Under the pieces are notes generated by a model. That model worked only from the letters and a program-made list of their open reading frames with translations, was not told the DNA's origin and did no database searches. Positions 9,354-18,251 of a stretch of DNA of 64,000 nt are shown here, in pieces (position 1 is the first letter of the stretch; the number at the start of each line of letters is the position of its first letter). The position numbers and the translations under genes were made by a program. Location of the stretch: positions 372,001-436,000 of the forward strand of contig NZ_CP145809.1 in assembly GCF_038049925.1 (NCBI RefSeq). The letters run 5' to 3'. This DNA is from Georgenia sp. M64 (GTDB lineage: Bacteria; Actinomycetota; Actinomycetes; Actinomycetales; Actinomycetaceae).

Positions 9354-9905
9354 GTGTCCGAAACCCCTCACCCCTCCGCCCGCGTGCTCGACCAGATCGC
9401 CGCGCTCGCCCGCCGCAGCCGCACGAGCTCGGCCCTGGTCGCCCAGCTCTTCGGGCTGCACGCCACCCAGGTCCAGCTCCTCTTCGCCCTCCACCGCGCC
9501 TCCGAGTGCCGGGTCGCCGGCCTCGCCGAGGCCCAGCTGGTGGACCCCTCCGTGGCGAGCCGGCAGGCGGCCGCGCTGGAGAAGGCGGGTCTCATCGCCC
9601 GTCGACCCGACCCCGAGGACGGCCGTGCATCGCTGGTCTCCCTCACCGACGCCGGGCGCACCCGGGTCGCCGAGGTGCGGGCCCTGCACGTCCGGGCGGT
9701 CGCCGAGGCCCTGAGCGGCTGGCCGGTCGAGCGGATCGAGCGCCTCGCCGACGACCTCGCGGACCTCGTGGCCGTTTCGGGCGGGGTCTACGCCCGCCTC
9801 GCCGGCGAGCAGGCGGACGGGAGTGCGGCCCGGCCGCCGGTCACGGGCCCGGACGCCCGCGGGCAGGACGAGGCCGGCGCGCCGACCTCGGTGGCGGGCG
9901 CGTGA
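9354..9905 (+). CDS. MarR-family transcriptional regulator
   Basis: A 183-residue winged-helix regulator. The DNA-binding core runs from TQVQLLFALHRASECRVAGLAEAQLVDPSVASRQAAALEKAGLI to the beta wing RRPDPEDGRASLVSLTDAGR, as in MarR repressors. The C-terminal ~35 residues are a low-complexity tail not needed for the fold. The GTG start is close to an inverted repeat that is probably its operator. The stop overlaps the GTG start of the exporter (GTGA), so it most likely represses its own operon with the MFS pump until a toxic ligand binds. Confidence 0.93.
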   Translation: MSETPHPSARVLDQIAALARRSRTSSALVAQLFGLHATQVQLLFALHRASECRVAGLAEAQLVDPSVASRQAAALEKAGLIARRPDPEDGRASLVSLTDAGRTRVAEVRALHVRAVAEALSGWPVERIERLADDLADLVAVSGGVYARLAGEQADGSAARPPVTGPDARGQDEAGAPTSVAGA

Positions 9906-11539
9906 GCCGGGCACTGACCGAGCGCCGGGCCTACGCCGGGATGGAGCCTGCGGAGGCGCTCGCCGCGCACGAGGCCCACCGCGACATCCTCAAGGTCCTC
10001 ACGGGGCTGCTCCTGGCGATGTTCGTGGGGAACATGTCCGCGACCATCGTGGGCAACGCGCTGCCGGTCATCGTCGGGGAGATCGGCGGCACCCAGCAGC
10101 AGTACACGTGGATCGTCACCTCGACGATCCTCGCCTCGACGGCCGTGACCCCGATCGCGGGCAAGCTCGCTGACCTCTACGACAAGAAGAGGCTCCTCCT
10201 CGCCTCGATGGTGGTCTTCCTCGCCGGCTCGGTGCTCGCGGGCCTGTCGACCTCGGCGGGCATGCTCATCGCCGTCCGTGTGGTCCAGGGGGTGGGGATG
10301 GGGGCCAACATGGTCCTCACCCAGATCATCATCGCCTCCCTCATCCCGCCGCGGCAGCGCGGCCGGTACAACGGCTACCTCGGCGCGGTCATCGCCGCGG
10401 CGACCGTCTCCGGCCCGCTCGTCGGCGGCATCATCGTCGACACCCCGTGGCTGGGCTGGCGGTGGACCTTCTGGGTGGCGGTGCCCTTCGTCCTCATCGC
10501 ACTCGCCGTCCTCACCCGGTCCCTCCACGTGCCCGGTGGTGGCCGGCCCGGTGCCCGCGTGGACTGGCTGGGGGCGGCGCTGATCTCCCTCTCCGCCACC
10601 CTGGTCCTGCTCTGGGTCTCCTTCGCCGACCACGAGTTCGACTGGGTCTCCTGGGAGACCGGCGCGCTCCTCGGGGCGGCCGTCCTCGCCGCCGCGGCCT
10701 TCGTCCTGGTCGAGCGCCGCGCCCCCGAGCCGGTCGTGCCGCTGTCGATCCTCACCGCCCGCACGACGGCGCTCGCGGTGGTCGCGAGCCTCGCGGTCGG
10801 CACGGTGATGTTCGGCTCCAACGTCTTCCTCGGCCAGTACTTCCAGATCGGCCGCGGCTACTCCCCGACGGTCGCCGGCTGGCTGGGCCTGCCGCTCATG
10901 CTCGGGCTGCTCGTCTCATCCACGGTCGCGGGCAACCTCGTCACCCGCACCGGGCGCTGGAAGCCCGCCGTGGTCGGGGGCGTCGGGCTGCTCACCGTCG
11001 GCATCGGTCTCATGGCCACGGTCGGCTCGACCACGCCGGTCCCCGTGGTCGCCCTCTACCTGCTCGTCGCGGGCGTCGGGCTCGGCGCGTCCATGCAGAA
11101 CCTCGTCCTGGCCGTGCAGAACACCGTCGAGCTGGGCGACGTCGGGGCGGCGACCGCGGTCGTCACCTTCTTCCGCACCCTCGGCGGCGCGGTCGGGATC
11201 CAGGTGCTCGGCGCCGTCTACGCCCAGCGGGTGACCGCGCTGACTCTCGCCGGCGCGGACGGTGCGGGGGTCGACGCCGCCGGCACCGACGCCGCGACCG
11301 CCTCGCTCGACCTCGGGGCGCTGCCCGCCGCGATGGCGGACCTCGTCCGCGGGGCGTACGGCGACGCCATCGGTTCGGTCTTCGCCGTCGCCGGCGTCGT
11401 CAGCCTCCTGGCGTTCGTCGCGACGCTCCTCATGCGGGGCTCGACGCTGCGCAGCACGTGGGCGACGGAGGTGGCCCGGGTGGCACCCGCGGAGGAGCGG
11501 CGCGCGGTCACCGACCTTCCGCCTACCGGCCGTCCATGA
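9902..11539 (+). CDS. DHA2-family (EmrB/QacA-type) multidrug MFS exporter
   Basis: A 545-residue proton-coupled exporter with about 14 hydrophobic helices. Motifs of the DHA2 family: VGNMSATIVGNALPVIVGEI (the LDxTIVNVALP equivalent), TPIAGKLADLYDKKR (motif A), GVGMGANMVLTQIIIASLIPPRQRGRYNGYLGA (motif B/C) and WRWTFWVAVPF. The GTG start overlaps the MarR stop; the longer upstream open frame is the MarR gene read out of frame. The likely role is efflux of a toxic compound sensed by MarR. The 3' end runs 17 bases into the convergent luxR gene. Confidence 0.93.
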   Translation: MSRALTERRAYAGMEPAEALAAHEAHRDILKVLTGLLLAMFVGNMSATIVGNALPVIVGEIGGTQQQYTWIVTSTILASTAVTPIAGKLADLYDKKRLLLASMVVFLAGSVLAGLSTSAGMLIAVRVVQGVGMGANMVLTQIIIASLIPPRQRGRYNGYLGAVIAAATVSGPLVGGIIVDTPWLGWRWTFWVAVPFVLIALAVLTRSLHVPGGGRPGARVDWLGAALISLSATLVLLWVSFADHEFDWVSWETGALLGAAVLAAAAFVLVERRAPEPVVPLSILTARTTALAVVASLAVGTVMFGSNVFLGQYFQIGRGYSPTVAGWLGLPLMLGLLVSSTVAGNLVTRTGRWKPAVVGGVGLLTVGIGLMATVGSTTPVPVVALYLLVAGVGLGASMQNLVLAVQNTVELGDVGAATAVVTFFRTLGGAVGIQVLGAVYAQRVTALTLAGADGAGVDAAGTDAATASLDLGALPAAMADLVRGAYGDAIGSVFAVAGVVSLLAFVATLLMRGSTLRSTWATEVARVAPAEERRAVTDLPPTGRP

Positions 11540-14111
11540 GGACGGCCGCGAGGTCCTGGCGCCCCCGGGCGCCTGTCTTGCGGTAGACCGACGCGAGGTA
11601 GTTGTCCACGGTGCGCACCGACAGCACGAGCCGCTCGGCGATGTCGCGTGACGACGCGCCGGCCCGGGCCATGAGCGCGACCTCCCGCTCGCGGCTCGTC
11701 AGGGGGTCGCGGGTGCGGACCAGGGCGGGCGTCGCGGCGTAGCCGGTGCGCTCGAGGTGGGCCGCTGCGAGGGCGTTGGCCCGGCCGGCGTCGCGTGGGT
11801 TGCCCGCCCGCCGGGCGAGCTCCGCGGCCTGGGCCAGCGCCTCCGCCGCCCACAGCGGCAGGCCCGCCCGGGCGAGCCCGGCGGCGACCTCCTCGAGGGC
11901 CGCCCGGTCCTCCGCGGCGAGCGCTCGCGCGTGCCGCACCCGCAGCTGCAGCAGCGGGGCGTCCCGGCCCTCGGCGAGGCGTTCGAGCGGGCCGAGGACG
12001 GCGCGGGCATCGCCGATCCGCACGGCGGCGTGGAGCTGTGCGCCCGCCCAGACGAGGTGGGAGTCCTCCGCCTCGGCCGCGTGGCGCAGGGCCAGCTCGG
12101 TCGCCCTGCTCACCTCACCGCGTGCTGCAGCGACCCAGATCTCCGCGTGGTGGACCAGGGTGCGGGTGCGCAGGTCGGTGCGCGGCACGGGACCGATCTG
12201 GTCGAGGTACCCCTGGGCGCGGTCGGCGGCGCCGAGTTGCGCGGCGCTCCGGGCGGCGACGGCCAGGGCGACGCCACGCACCCCGAGCGGGTCCAGGGCC
12301 TCCAGCCGGCGGGCCGCCTCCTGGGCCATCGCCTCGGCCTCGGTGAGGTGGCCCTGCTCGCACAGGGCCCAGGCGAGGCCGTTCGTCCAGGTGCCGACGG
12401 ACGCCGGGACACCTTCGGCCGTAGCGGTGGCAAGGCCCCGCCGCGCCTCGGCGGTGGCGTCGTCCAGGCGGGCGGCCTCCATGAGGACCATGACGTGGTT
12501 GAGACCCGCCTGGTCCCGCGCCTGGGGTCGCTCGCGGTGGAGGTCCTCGGCGAGAGTCACGGCCCGCTCGGCCTCGGCGCCGGCGGTCGTGAGGTCGCCC
12601 AGGAGGGTGCGGGCGATGACCGACGCGATGAGGACGTCGAGCAGGGTCACCGGCCGCGGGTCCGGCCGCGCGAGCACCTGCTCGCAGGCGGCCAGGGCGG
12701 CCGTCATGTCACCGCGGAAGATCGCGGCGAGCGCCATGGCCGCGTCGAGGCGGTCCTGGGCGTCGGTGTCGGTGACGAGCTCCCGCGCCCTCTCCACCGT
12801 CGCGACGGCGAGATCGGGTGCGCCGCGCACGAACAGGTCGTTCGTGAAGCGCAGCAGGGTCGCCTCCGTGAGCTCGTCGTCGTCCGCGGCCCCCGCGCAC
12901 GCGGCGGCGAGCGCCGTCTCGGCCTCGGCGCCGTGCCCCAGCCGGAGGAGGGTGTCCCCGCGCACCAGCAGCGCGGGCGTGCCACCGCCCCGCCGGACCG
13001 CCTCCTCCGCGAGCGTCGCGGCTCGCGCGAGGTCGCCCGCGGCGAGCACCTCGCGGGCGGCCGTGAGGAACACCGCCGGCGGCCCCTCGCGCCCGGAGCG
13101 CTGCCACAGCTCGGCCAGGGCGACGGGGTCGGTGATCTGCGCGGTCCCGTCGCCGTAGAGGTCGAGCAGCTCGCGGGCCAGGCGCACGAGACGGGTCTGG
13201 GAGGCGACCGAGCGGACGAGGGCCGCCGCCAGCGGGTGCACGAGCGTGACCCGGCGCCCGTGGTCGGCGTCGACGTGGACCGCCCCGCCCTCCTCCAGCG
13301 CCTGGAGGGTCTCGAGGTCGGTGAGGTCGGCGAGGACCTCGAGGGGCAGGCCCCCGGTCAGGGCCAGGGCCTCGACCGCCCGCCGGGGCATCTCGCCCAC
13401 CTGCACCAGGTTCTGTCCGGCGAGCTCGGCCAGACGTGGGGTGACGGCCGGGACCGCGCGCAGGTGCCAGCGCCCGTCCGCCCGGTCGAGCAGGTCCTGG
13501 GACCGGGCCGCCTCGACGAGCTCGCGCAGCAGCAGCGGCCGGCCGTCGGCGAGCTCGCAGAGCCGCCCGGCGGACTCCGGGTCGAGCGGTCCCCCCAGGT
13601 CGGCCTCGAGGACGTCGGTGCTCGCCGCCAGGTCCAGCGGGCCGAGCTCCAGGCGCAGCGCGCCGTCGTCCTTCCACAGCAGCGTCAGCGCGGCGGGGAC
13701 GGGGGCGTCGGCGCGTGCGGTGAGCAGGCTCGAGACCCCCGGCACGGACGCGAGCTGGCGCACGACGAGCAGCGAGCCCTCGTCGAGCAGGTGGGCGTCG
13801 TCGACGATCAGGAGCACGGGGCGCTGACGCGCCTCCGACCGCAGCAGCGAGCGGGCCGCGGCGAGGTCGGCCGTGCCGGCCCCGGGGAGCCCCAGCTGGA
13901 CGAGGAGCCCGAGCGGCAGGGCGGCCGACCCCGGGGTCGCGGGGCACCAGTGGACCAGGCCGCCGGCGGCCTCCCACCGGCGCCGGACCTCCCGCGCGAT
14001 CCCGGTCCGCCCCGCGCCGGCGAGGCCGTGCACGACGGCCGAACCGCCCGCGCGCAGCTGTCGCTCGAGGGCACTCACCTCGTCCCGACGACCGCTGACG
14101 GGCCACACCAT
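11523..14111 (-). CDS. Large LuxR-family ATP-binding regulator (LAL/MalT-like)
   Basis: An 862-residue regulator: N-terminal AAA-type ATPase, a long helical TPR-like middle, and a C-terminal LuxR helix-turn-helix (LTSREREVALMARAGASSRDIAERLVLSVRTVDNYLASVYRKTG, last ~65 residues). The Walker B (PVLLIVDDAHLLD) is good, but the P-loop reads GLAGAGRTG, with Arg where the family has Lys, so nucleotide binding may be altered. The target genes are unknown; the divergent region 14112-14382 and the convergent exporter are candidates. Its coding end overlaps the exporter gene tail to tail by 17 bases. Confidence 0.93.
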   Translation of the reverse strand: MVWPVSGRRDEVSALERQLRAGGSAVVHGLAGAGRTGIAREVRRRWEAAGGLVHWCPATPGSAALPLGLLVQLGLPGAGTADLAAARSLLRSEARQRPVLLIVDDAHLLDEGSLLVVRQLASVPGVSSLLTARADAPVPAALTLLWKDDGALRLELGPLDLAASTDVLEADLGGPLDPESAGRLCELADGRPLLLRELVEAARSQDLLDRADGRWHLRAVPAVTPRLAELAGQNLVQVGEMPRRAVEALALTGGLPLEVLADLTDLETLQALEEGGAVHVDADHGRRVTLVHPLAAALVRSVASQTRLVRLARELLDLYGDGTAQITDPVALAELWQRSGREGPPAVFLTAAREVLAAGDLARAATLAEEAVRRGGGTPALLVRGDTLLRLGHGAEAETALAAACAGAADDDELTEATLLRFTNDLFVRGAPDLAVATVERARELVTDTDAQDRLDAAMALAAIFRGDMTAALAACEQVLARPDPRPVTLLDVLIASVIARTLLGDLTTAGAEAERAVTLAEDLHRERPQARDQAGLNHVMVLMEAARLDDATAEARRGLATATAEGVPASVGTWTNGLAWALCEQGHLTEAEAMAQEAARRLEALDPLGVRGVALAVAARSAAQLGAADRAQGYLDQIGPVPRTDLRTRTLVHHAEIWVAAARGEVSRATELALRHAAEAEDSHLVWAGAQLHAAVRIGDARAVLGPLERLAEGRDAPLLQLRVRHARALAAEDRAALEEVAAGLARAGLPLWAAEALAQAAELARRAGNPRDAGRANALAAAHLERTGYAATPALVRTRDPLTSREREVALMARAGASSRDIAERLVLSVRTVDNYLASVYRKTGARGRQDLAAVLMDGR

Positions 14112-14382
14112 GTCCGGAGACTAGCCAGACTGAGTAGCGCCGTGGGTGGAATGGAGTAACCGGGTACGGCACCGGGGTGAACGGCCCTGTGGTTGCCTGT
14201 GCCCAACGGGGTTCGATCCCCGTGGGCCTCGTGCCCCGACAGACTGCCCCCGGGTGGCAATTCCCCCCCCTGCGTCACCCGGGGGCATTGTTCGTGCACG
14301 GCGTCGGTCCGAGCGCGCGTCGCTTCGTGCACGACGTCGCCGGCGCGACCGGCTCCCTGTCCCGCGCCGCCCGGGCGGCGGG

Positions 14383-15369
14383 TCAGCCGTGCTGCGCGAT
14401 GGCCTCGAGCCGGGCGTCCACCCACTCGATCGCCGCCCGGGTGAAGTACTCCCGGGCCGGCGCGGGGGAGAGGGCGAGGTCGTGCAGCCCGCCGGGGACC
14501 TGCAGGATCGTCACGTCCGGTCCGATCATCGGCGCCCGGGCGATCATCTGGCGCACGTCCAGCACGACGTCGGAGGAGGACAGGTCCGCCGGCCCCGGCG
14601 CCCTGCGGTCCCCGCTGCGGGTCGAGCACGCCAGCAGGACGGGGACGTCGACGTCCAGTCCCGCCGCGACCTCGGCGTGCGCGCGGCGCACCGACCGGAT
14701 GAAACCCGCCCGTACCGGGAACCCCTCGTGGGGCTTGAGGGTGAGGTCGAAGTCCCACTCGCCGCCGCTGCCGGCGTGCAGGTGGCGTCCGTAGGCCTGG
14801 CGGAGGGCGCCGACCCGCAGCCCGGGCAGGCGTGCACCGACCCGGTCGAGCACGGCGGTGACCGGGCCGCGGGTGATCCACCCGGCGTTGAGGTCGAGCC
14901 ACGGCGAGTTGAGCACGAGGGCGTCGACGCCGCCGGGGTGGTCGTGGGCCCACAGCACCGACAGGAGCCCGCCGGTGGAGTGGCCCAGGAGCACGACGTG
15001 CCGGGCGCCCGCCGCGCGGATCGTGGCGAGGGCGAGGTCGATCTCCTCGTGGTGGACCCGCAGGTCCCGCACGTCGGCGGGGCGGGGATGGGTGCCGGTG
15101 GACCGGCCGGAGCGCCGCAGGTCCAGGGCGTAGAAGTCGTACCCCGCCGCCGTCCACGCCTCGGCGTGGTGGGCCTGGAAGAAGTAGTCGGTGAACCCGT
15201 GGAGGTAGAGCACCGCCCGCTCCTGCGCGCCGGCGCCGTCGCGGTGGACGAGCGTGGCCACGTCCGGGGCGGCGGGGTCCTCGCCGCCGTCGAAGGTGCG
15301 CAGCGCCAGGGTGCGGGCGAGCCACGGCTCACCCAGGACGGGGTCGGGACCAGCCGGCTCCGTGGTCAT
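14383..15369 (-). CDS. Alpha/beta hydrolase, lysophospholipase-like
   Basis: A 328-residue serine hydrolase. The nucleophile elbow is GHSTGG with Ser131; YLHGFTDYFFQ supplies the oxyanion strand, YALDLRRSGRS the next loop, and the C-terminal GGLHDL gives the catalytic His296. A charged cap sits in the middle. The pattern resembles monoacylglycerol lipase/lysophospholipase-type (Hydrolase_4) enzymes; the substrate is not known. The ATG start is two bases after the upp stop, so the two are probably co-transcribed. The 271 bases between it and the luxR gene contain nothing I can name. Confidence 0.88.
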   Translation of the reverse strand: MTTEPAGPDPVLGEPWLARTLALRTFDGGEDPAAPDVATLVHRDGAGAQERAVLYLHGFTDYFFQAHHAEAWTAAGYDFYALDLRRSGRSTGTHPRPADVRDLRVHHEEIDLALATIRAAGARHVVLLGHSTGGLLSVLWAHDHPGGVDALVLNSPWLDLNAGWITRGPVTAVLDRVGARLPGLRVGALRQAYGRHLHAGSGGEWDFDLTLKPHEGFPVRAGFIRSVRRAHAEVAAGLDVDVPVLLACSTRSGDRRAPGPADLSSSDVVLDVRQMIARAPMIGPDVTILQVPGGLHDLALSPAPAREYFTRAAIEWVDARLEAIAQHG

Positions 15370-15371
15370 CG

Positions 15372-16010
15372 TCAGCCGACGACGCCGTAGAGGCGGTCAC
15401 CGGCGTCACCGAGGCCCGGGACGATGTACCTGCGCTCGTTGAGCCGCTCGTCCACCGCGGCGGTGACGATGGTGACGTCCCCGCGGGTGCCCACGGCCTC
15501 GTCGAGCTCGCGCAGGCCCTCGGGGGCGGCGAGCAGGCAGATGGCCGTGACGTCGCGGGCGCCCCGCTCGAGGAGGTAGTTGATCGCCGCCACGAGGGTG
15601 TGGCCGGTGGCCAGCATGGGGTCGAGCACGAAGCACTGCCGGCCCGAGAGGTCGTCGGGCAGGCGGTTGGCGTAGGTGATCGCCTCGTAGGTGGTCTCGT
15701 CGCGCTGCATGCCCAGGAACCCGACCTCCGCCGTCGGCAGCAGCCGGGTCATGCCCTCGAGCATGCCCAGACCCGCGCGCAGGATCGGCACGACGATGGG
15801 GCGGGGGGCGGCCAGGTGCGTCCCCACGGCGGACGCGACCGGGGTGGTGATCTGGACCTTGTCCACCCGTACGTCCCGGGTGGCCTCGTAGGCCAGGAGG
15901 GTGACGAGCTCGTCGACGAGGAGACGGAACGTCGGGGACTCGGTGCGCTGGTCGCGCAGGACGGTGAGCTTGTGGGCGATCAGCGGGTGGTCCGCGACGT
16001 GCAGGCGCAT
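15372..16010 (-). CDS. upp: Uracil phosphoribosyltransferase
   Basis: A 212-residue enzyme that makes UMP from uracil and PRPP in pyrimidine salvage. Family blocks are clear: [36 protein letters not shown], the PRPP loop [16 protein letters not shown], and the C-terminal [12 protein letters not shown]. It starts 34 bases from the divergent tadA, so both promoters are compressed into that gap or overlap the genes. A uracil permease gene at 34.1 kb may supply the substrate. Confidence 0.97.
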   Translation of the reverse strand: MRLHVADHPLIAHKLTVLRDQRTESPTFRLLVDELVTLLAYEATRDVRVDKVQITTPVASAVGTHLAAPRPIVVPILRAGLGMLEGMTRLLPTAEVGFLGMQRDETTYEAITYANRLPDDLSGRQCFVLDPMLATGHTLVAAINYLLERGARDVTAICLLAAPEGLRELDEAVGTRGDVTIVTAAVDERLNERRYIVPGLGDAGDRLYGVVG

Positions 16011-16044
16011 GGGCTCAAACTACCGTCCGCGCCATGATGGTCAC

Positions 16045-16530
16045 ATGAGACCGCACGCCGTGCCGGTGGCCACCGGGGTGACCGCCGCGATGGAGGAGGC
16101 CCTCGGCCTGGCCCGGGAGGCTCTCACCAGCGACGACGTGCCCGTGGGCGCCGTCGTCCTGGGCCCGGACGGGCGCGTCCTGGGGCGCGGGCGCAACCGG
16201 CGCGAGGCCGACGGCGACCCGACCGCGCACGCCGAGGTCCTCGCCCTGCGCGAGGCGGCCCGGGCGTTGGGGACCTGGCGGCTGGCGGGGTGCACGCTCG
16301 TCGTCACCCTCGAGCCGTGCACGATGTGCGCCGGCGCCCTGGTCCTGGCCCGGGTCGACCGGCTGGTCCTGGGGGCCTGGGACCCCAAGGCCGGTGCCGC
16401 GGGGTCGGTGCGCGACGTCGTGCGTGACGCCCGCCTCAACCACCGGGTCGAGGTGGTCGGCGGGGTGCGGGCCGAGGAGTCCGCCGAGCTGCTCACCACC
16501 TTCTTCCGTACCCGCCGGGCCGAGCCGTGA
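16045..16530 (+). CDS. tadA: tRNA-specific adenosine deaminase TadA
   Basis: A 161-residue zinc deaminase that converts adenosine 34 to inosine in tRNA-Arg(ACG). The zinc site is complete: His62 and catalytic Glu64 in AHAEVLALREA, and Cys92/Cys95 in LEPCTMCAGA. RVDRLVLGAWDPKAGAAGS is typical of bacterial TadA. The ATG at 16045 gives a 15-residue N-terminal extension; ATG at 16090 would also leave the domain intact. The stop overlaps the acylphosphatase start by four bases. Confidence 0.95.
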   Translation: MRPHAVPVATGVTAAMEEALGLAREALTSDDVPVGAVVLGPDGRVLGRGRNRREADGDPTAHAEVLALREAARALGTWRLAGCTLVVTLEPCTMCAGALVLARVDRLVLGAWDPKAGAAGSVRDVVRDARLNHRVEVVGGVRAEESAELLTTFFRTRRAEP

Positions 16531-16793
16531 TCCGCCGTCGCGTGGTGGTCCGCGGGCTCGTCCAGGGGGTGGGGTTCCGGTTCTCGTGCGCCGACGCCGC
16601 CCAGCGCGCCGGGGTGCGCGGCTGGGCCGCGAACCGGCCGGACGGCACGGTCGAGGCGGTGTTCGAGGGGGCGCCGGACGCCGTCGCGGCGATGGTCCGG
16701 TGGTGCGGGCGTGGCCCGCGCTACGCCGAGGTCACGGGCGTCGACGTGCACGAGGAGGAGCCGGAGGGCCTCGCGGGTTTCGACACGTTCTGA
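16527..16793 (+). CDS. Acylphosphatase
   Basis: An 88-residue enzyme that hydrolyses carboxyl-phosphate bonds such as acetyl phosphate. The catalytic Arg18 lies in LVQGVGFRF, and Asn36 in GWAANRPDGTVEAVFEG. Length is standard for the family. The GTG start overlaps the tadA stop (GTGA), so the two are translated together. Acylphosphatase next to TadA has no obvious shared pathway. Confidence 0.95.
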   Translation: MIRRRVVVRGLVQGVGFRFSCADAAQRAGVRGWAANRPDGTVEAVFEGAPDAVAAMVRWCGRGPRYAEVTGVDVHEEEPEGLAGFDTF

Positions 16794-16856
16794 CCGCCCG
16801 GTGGGCCGCGGCGCGGCCACGGCGGCGCGGTCAGGGCGGCGACGGCGGCGGCGCGG

Positions 16857-17672
16857 TCAGGGCAGCCGGTCGGCGAGGGCGGTGAGGGTCTCGGACGTGC
16901 CGGCGTCGAGCTTGACCGTGGCGAGCGGGTCGCCGCGGGTGGCGCCGCGGTTGACGATGACGACCGGCCGGCCCTGCCTCGCGGCGTGCCGGACGAAGCG
17001 CAGGCCGCTCATCACGGTGAGGGACGAGCCCGCCACGACCAGCGCGTCCGCCTCGTCGACGAGCGCGTAGGCGTCCGCGACCCGGTCCCGGGGCACGTTC
17101 TCCCCGAAGTAGACGATGTTCGGCTTGAGGATGCCGCCGCAGCGGTCGCACGCGGCCACGACGAAGTCGGCGGTGGAGGAGATGACGGCGTCGGCGTCGG
17201 GCGCGATCTCGACGTCCTCGACCCGGCGGTCGAAGCTGGGGTTGAGGGCGGTGAGCCGCTCGTGCACCGCGGCGCGGGAGACCACAGCACCGCAGCCGAG
17301 GCAGACCACCTCCTCGTAGTGGCCGTGCAGGTCGATCACCCGGCGCGACCCCGCGGCGCGGTGGAGAAGGTCGACGTTCTGCGTGACGATCCCGACGACG
17401 ACGCCGCGCGCCTCCAGCCGGGCGAGCGCCCGGTGGCCGTCGTTGGGCTCGGCCCGGCGCAGGTGCCGCCAGCCCACGTGGTTGCGGGCCCAGTAGTGAC
17501 GGCGGAACGCCTCGTCGCCGGCGAACTGCTGGAAGGTCATGGGGGTGCGCGGCGGGGAGCCCGGCCCGCGGTAGTCCGGGATGCCGGAGTCGGTCGAGAT
17601 CCCGGCGCCGGTGAGAACGGCCAGCCGCCGTCCCGCCAGGAGGGCGAGCGTGCGCTCGAGGTCACCGGTCAC
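16857..17672 (-). CDS. Sirtuin, NAD-dependent protein deacetylase
   Basis: A 271-residue Sir2-family enzyme. It has the NAD loop TGAGISTDSGIPDYRG (21-36), the TQNVDLLHRAAG strand with the catalytic His in DLHGHYEEVVC, and the zinc ligands CLGC and CDRC. KPNIVYFGENVP and AGSSLTVMSGL complete the fold. It probably removes acyl groups from lysines of metabolic enzymes. The GTG start is chosen because the longer open frame only extends into the divergent gene. That divergent gene (17751) begins 78 bases away. Confidence 0.94.
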   Translation of the reverse strand: MTGDLERTLALLAGRRLAVLTGAGISTDSGIPDYRGPGSPPRTPMTFQQFAGDEAFRRHYWARNHVGWRHLRRAEPNDGHRALARLEARGVVVGIVTQNVDLLHRAAGSRRVIDLHGHYEEVVCLGCGAVVSRAAVHERLTALNPSFDRRVEDVEIAPDADAVISSTADFVVAACDRCGGILKPNIVYFGENVPRDRVADAYALVDEADALVVAGSSLTVMSGLRFVRHAARQGRPVVIVNRGATRGDPLATVKLDAGTSETLTALADRLP

Positions 17673-17750
17673 GCGAGCAGGGTAGGCACGCGGGCGTGGT
17701 CCCCGCGCGTCCGCCAGCGGGCGGGGGAGGCACGGGCCTAGCGTGTCGTC

Positions 17751-18239
17751 ATGGGCACGGACAGCGGCCAGGTGGACCACCGGCTGTACGCCCGCGGCCG
17801 CGACGTGGTCCTGTCCTACCTCACCGGCGCCGCCGGTGCCTGGGAGCTCGACGACGACGTCCTGGAGACCCTCACCCCCTCCGGCGGGCACCGGCGGATC
17901 CGGGTGTGCGTCACCGACGGCCCGCGGTGGGAGGTGCCGTGGGCCGACGCGCGGCCGCGCCACCGCCGCGAGCCGGACGGGTGGTGGGCGTTCGTGCGCC
18001 TGCGCGACGACGGCCACGAGATCTACCTCGCGGCCGAGTCCGAGGTGCGTGAGCGGCTCTACCTGGTGGCGGACGCCGGCAGCGGCGAGGACGCCCGTCC
18101 AGGCCGGGACGGGGGCCCGGACCCCGCCGCGGACGAGGTCGCGGACCCCGCCGCGGACGAGGGCGGACGCATCGTCCTGACCGACGACGACGTCAGGGCT
18201 CTCGCCCACCGCTGGGGCGAGCTCGACCTCACGCAGTGA
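17751..18239 (+). CDS. Hypothetical acidic protein with internal repeat
   Basis: A 162-residue protein I do not recognise. The first ~105 residues look like a compact soluble domain rich in Trp and charged residues (GWWAFVRLRDDGHEIYLAAES). A short acidic linker follows that contains two copies of an 8-residue unit, DPAADEVA then DPAADEGG, encoded by a 24-bp tandem duplication. The end, LTDDDVRALAHRWGELDL, looks helical. It has GC-rich coding bias like its neighbours and ends 12 bases from the convergent multicopper oxidase, which supports a real gene. Confidence 0.65.
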   Translation: MGTDSGQVDHRLYARGRDVVLSYLTGAAGAWELDDDVLETLTPSGGHRRIRVCVTDGPRWEVPWADARPRHRREPDGWWAFVRLRDDGHEIYLAAESEVRERLYLVADAGSGEDARPGRDGGPDPAADEVADPAADEGGRIVLTDDDVRALAHRWGELDLTQ

Positions 18240-18251
18240 CCCCCGCCGTCG

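Noticed and set aside
14112-14382. Hidden small gene or RNA between the LuxR gene and the hydrolase
   Set aside because: Short frames lack start signals, and no RNA signature or strong hairpin was recognised.
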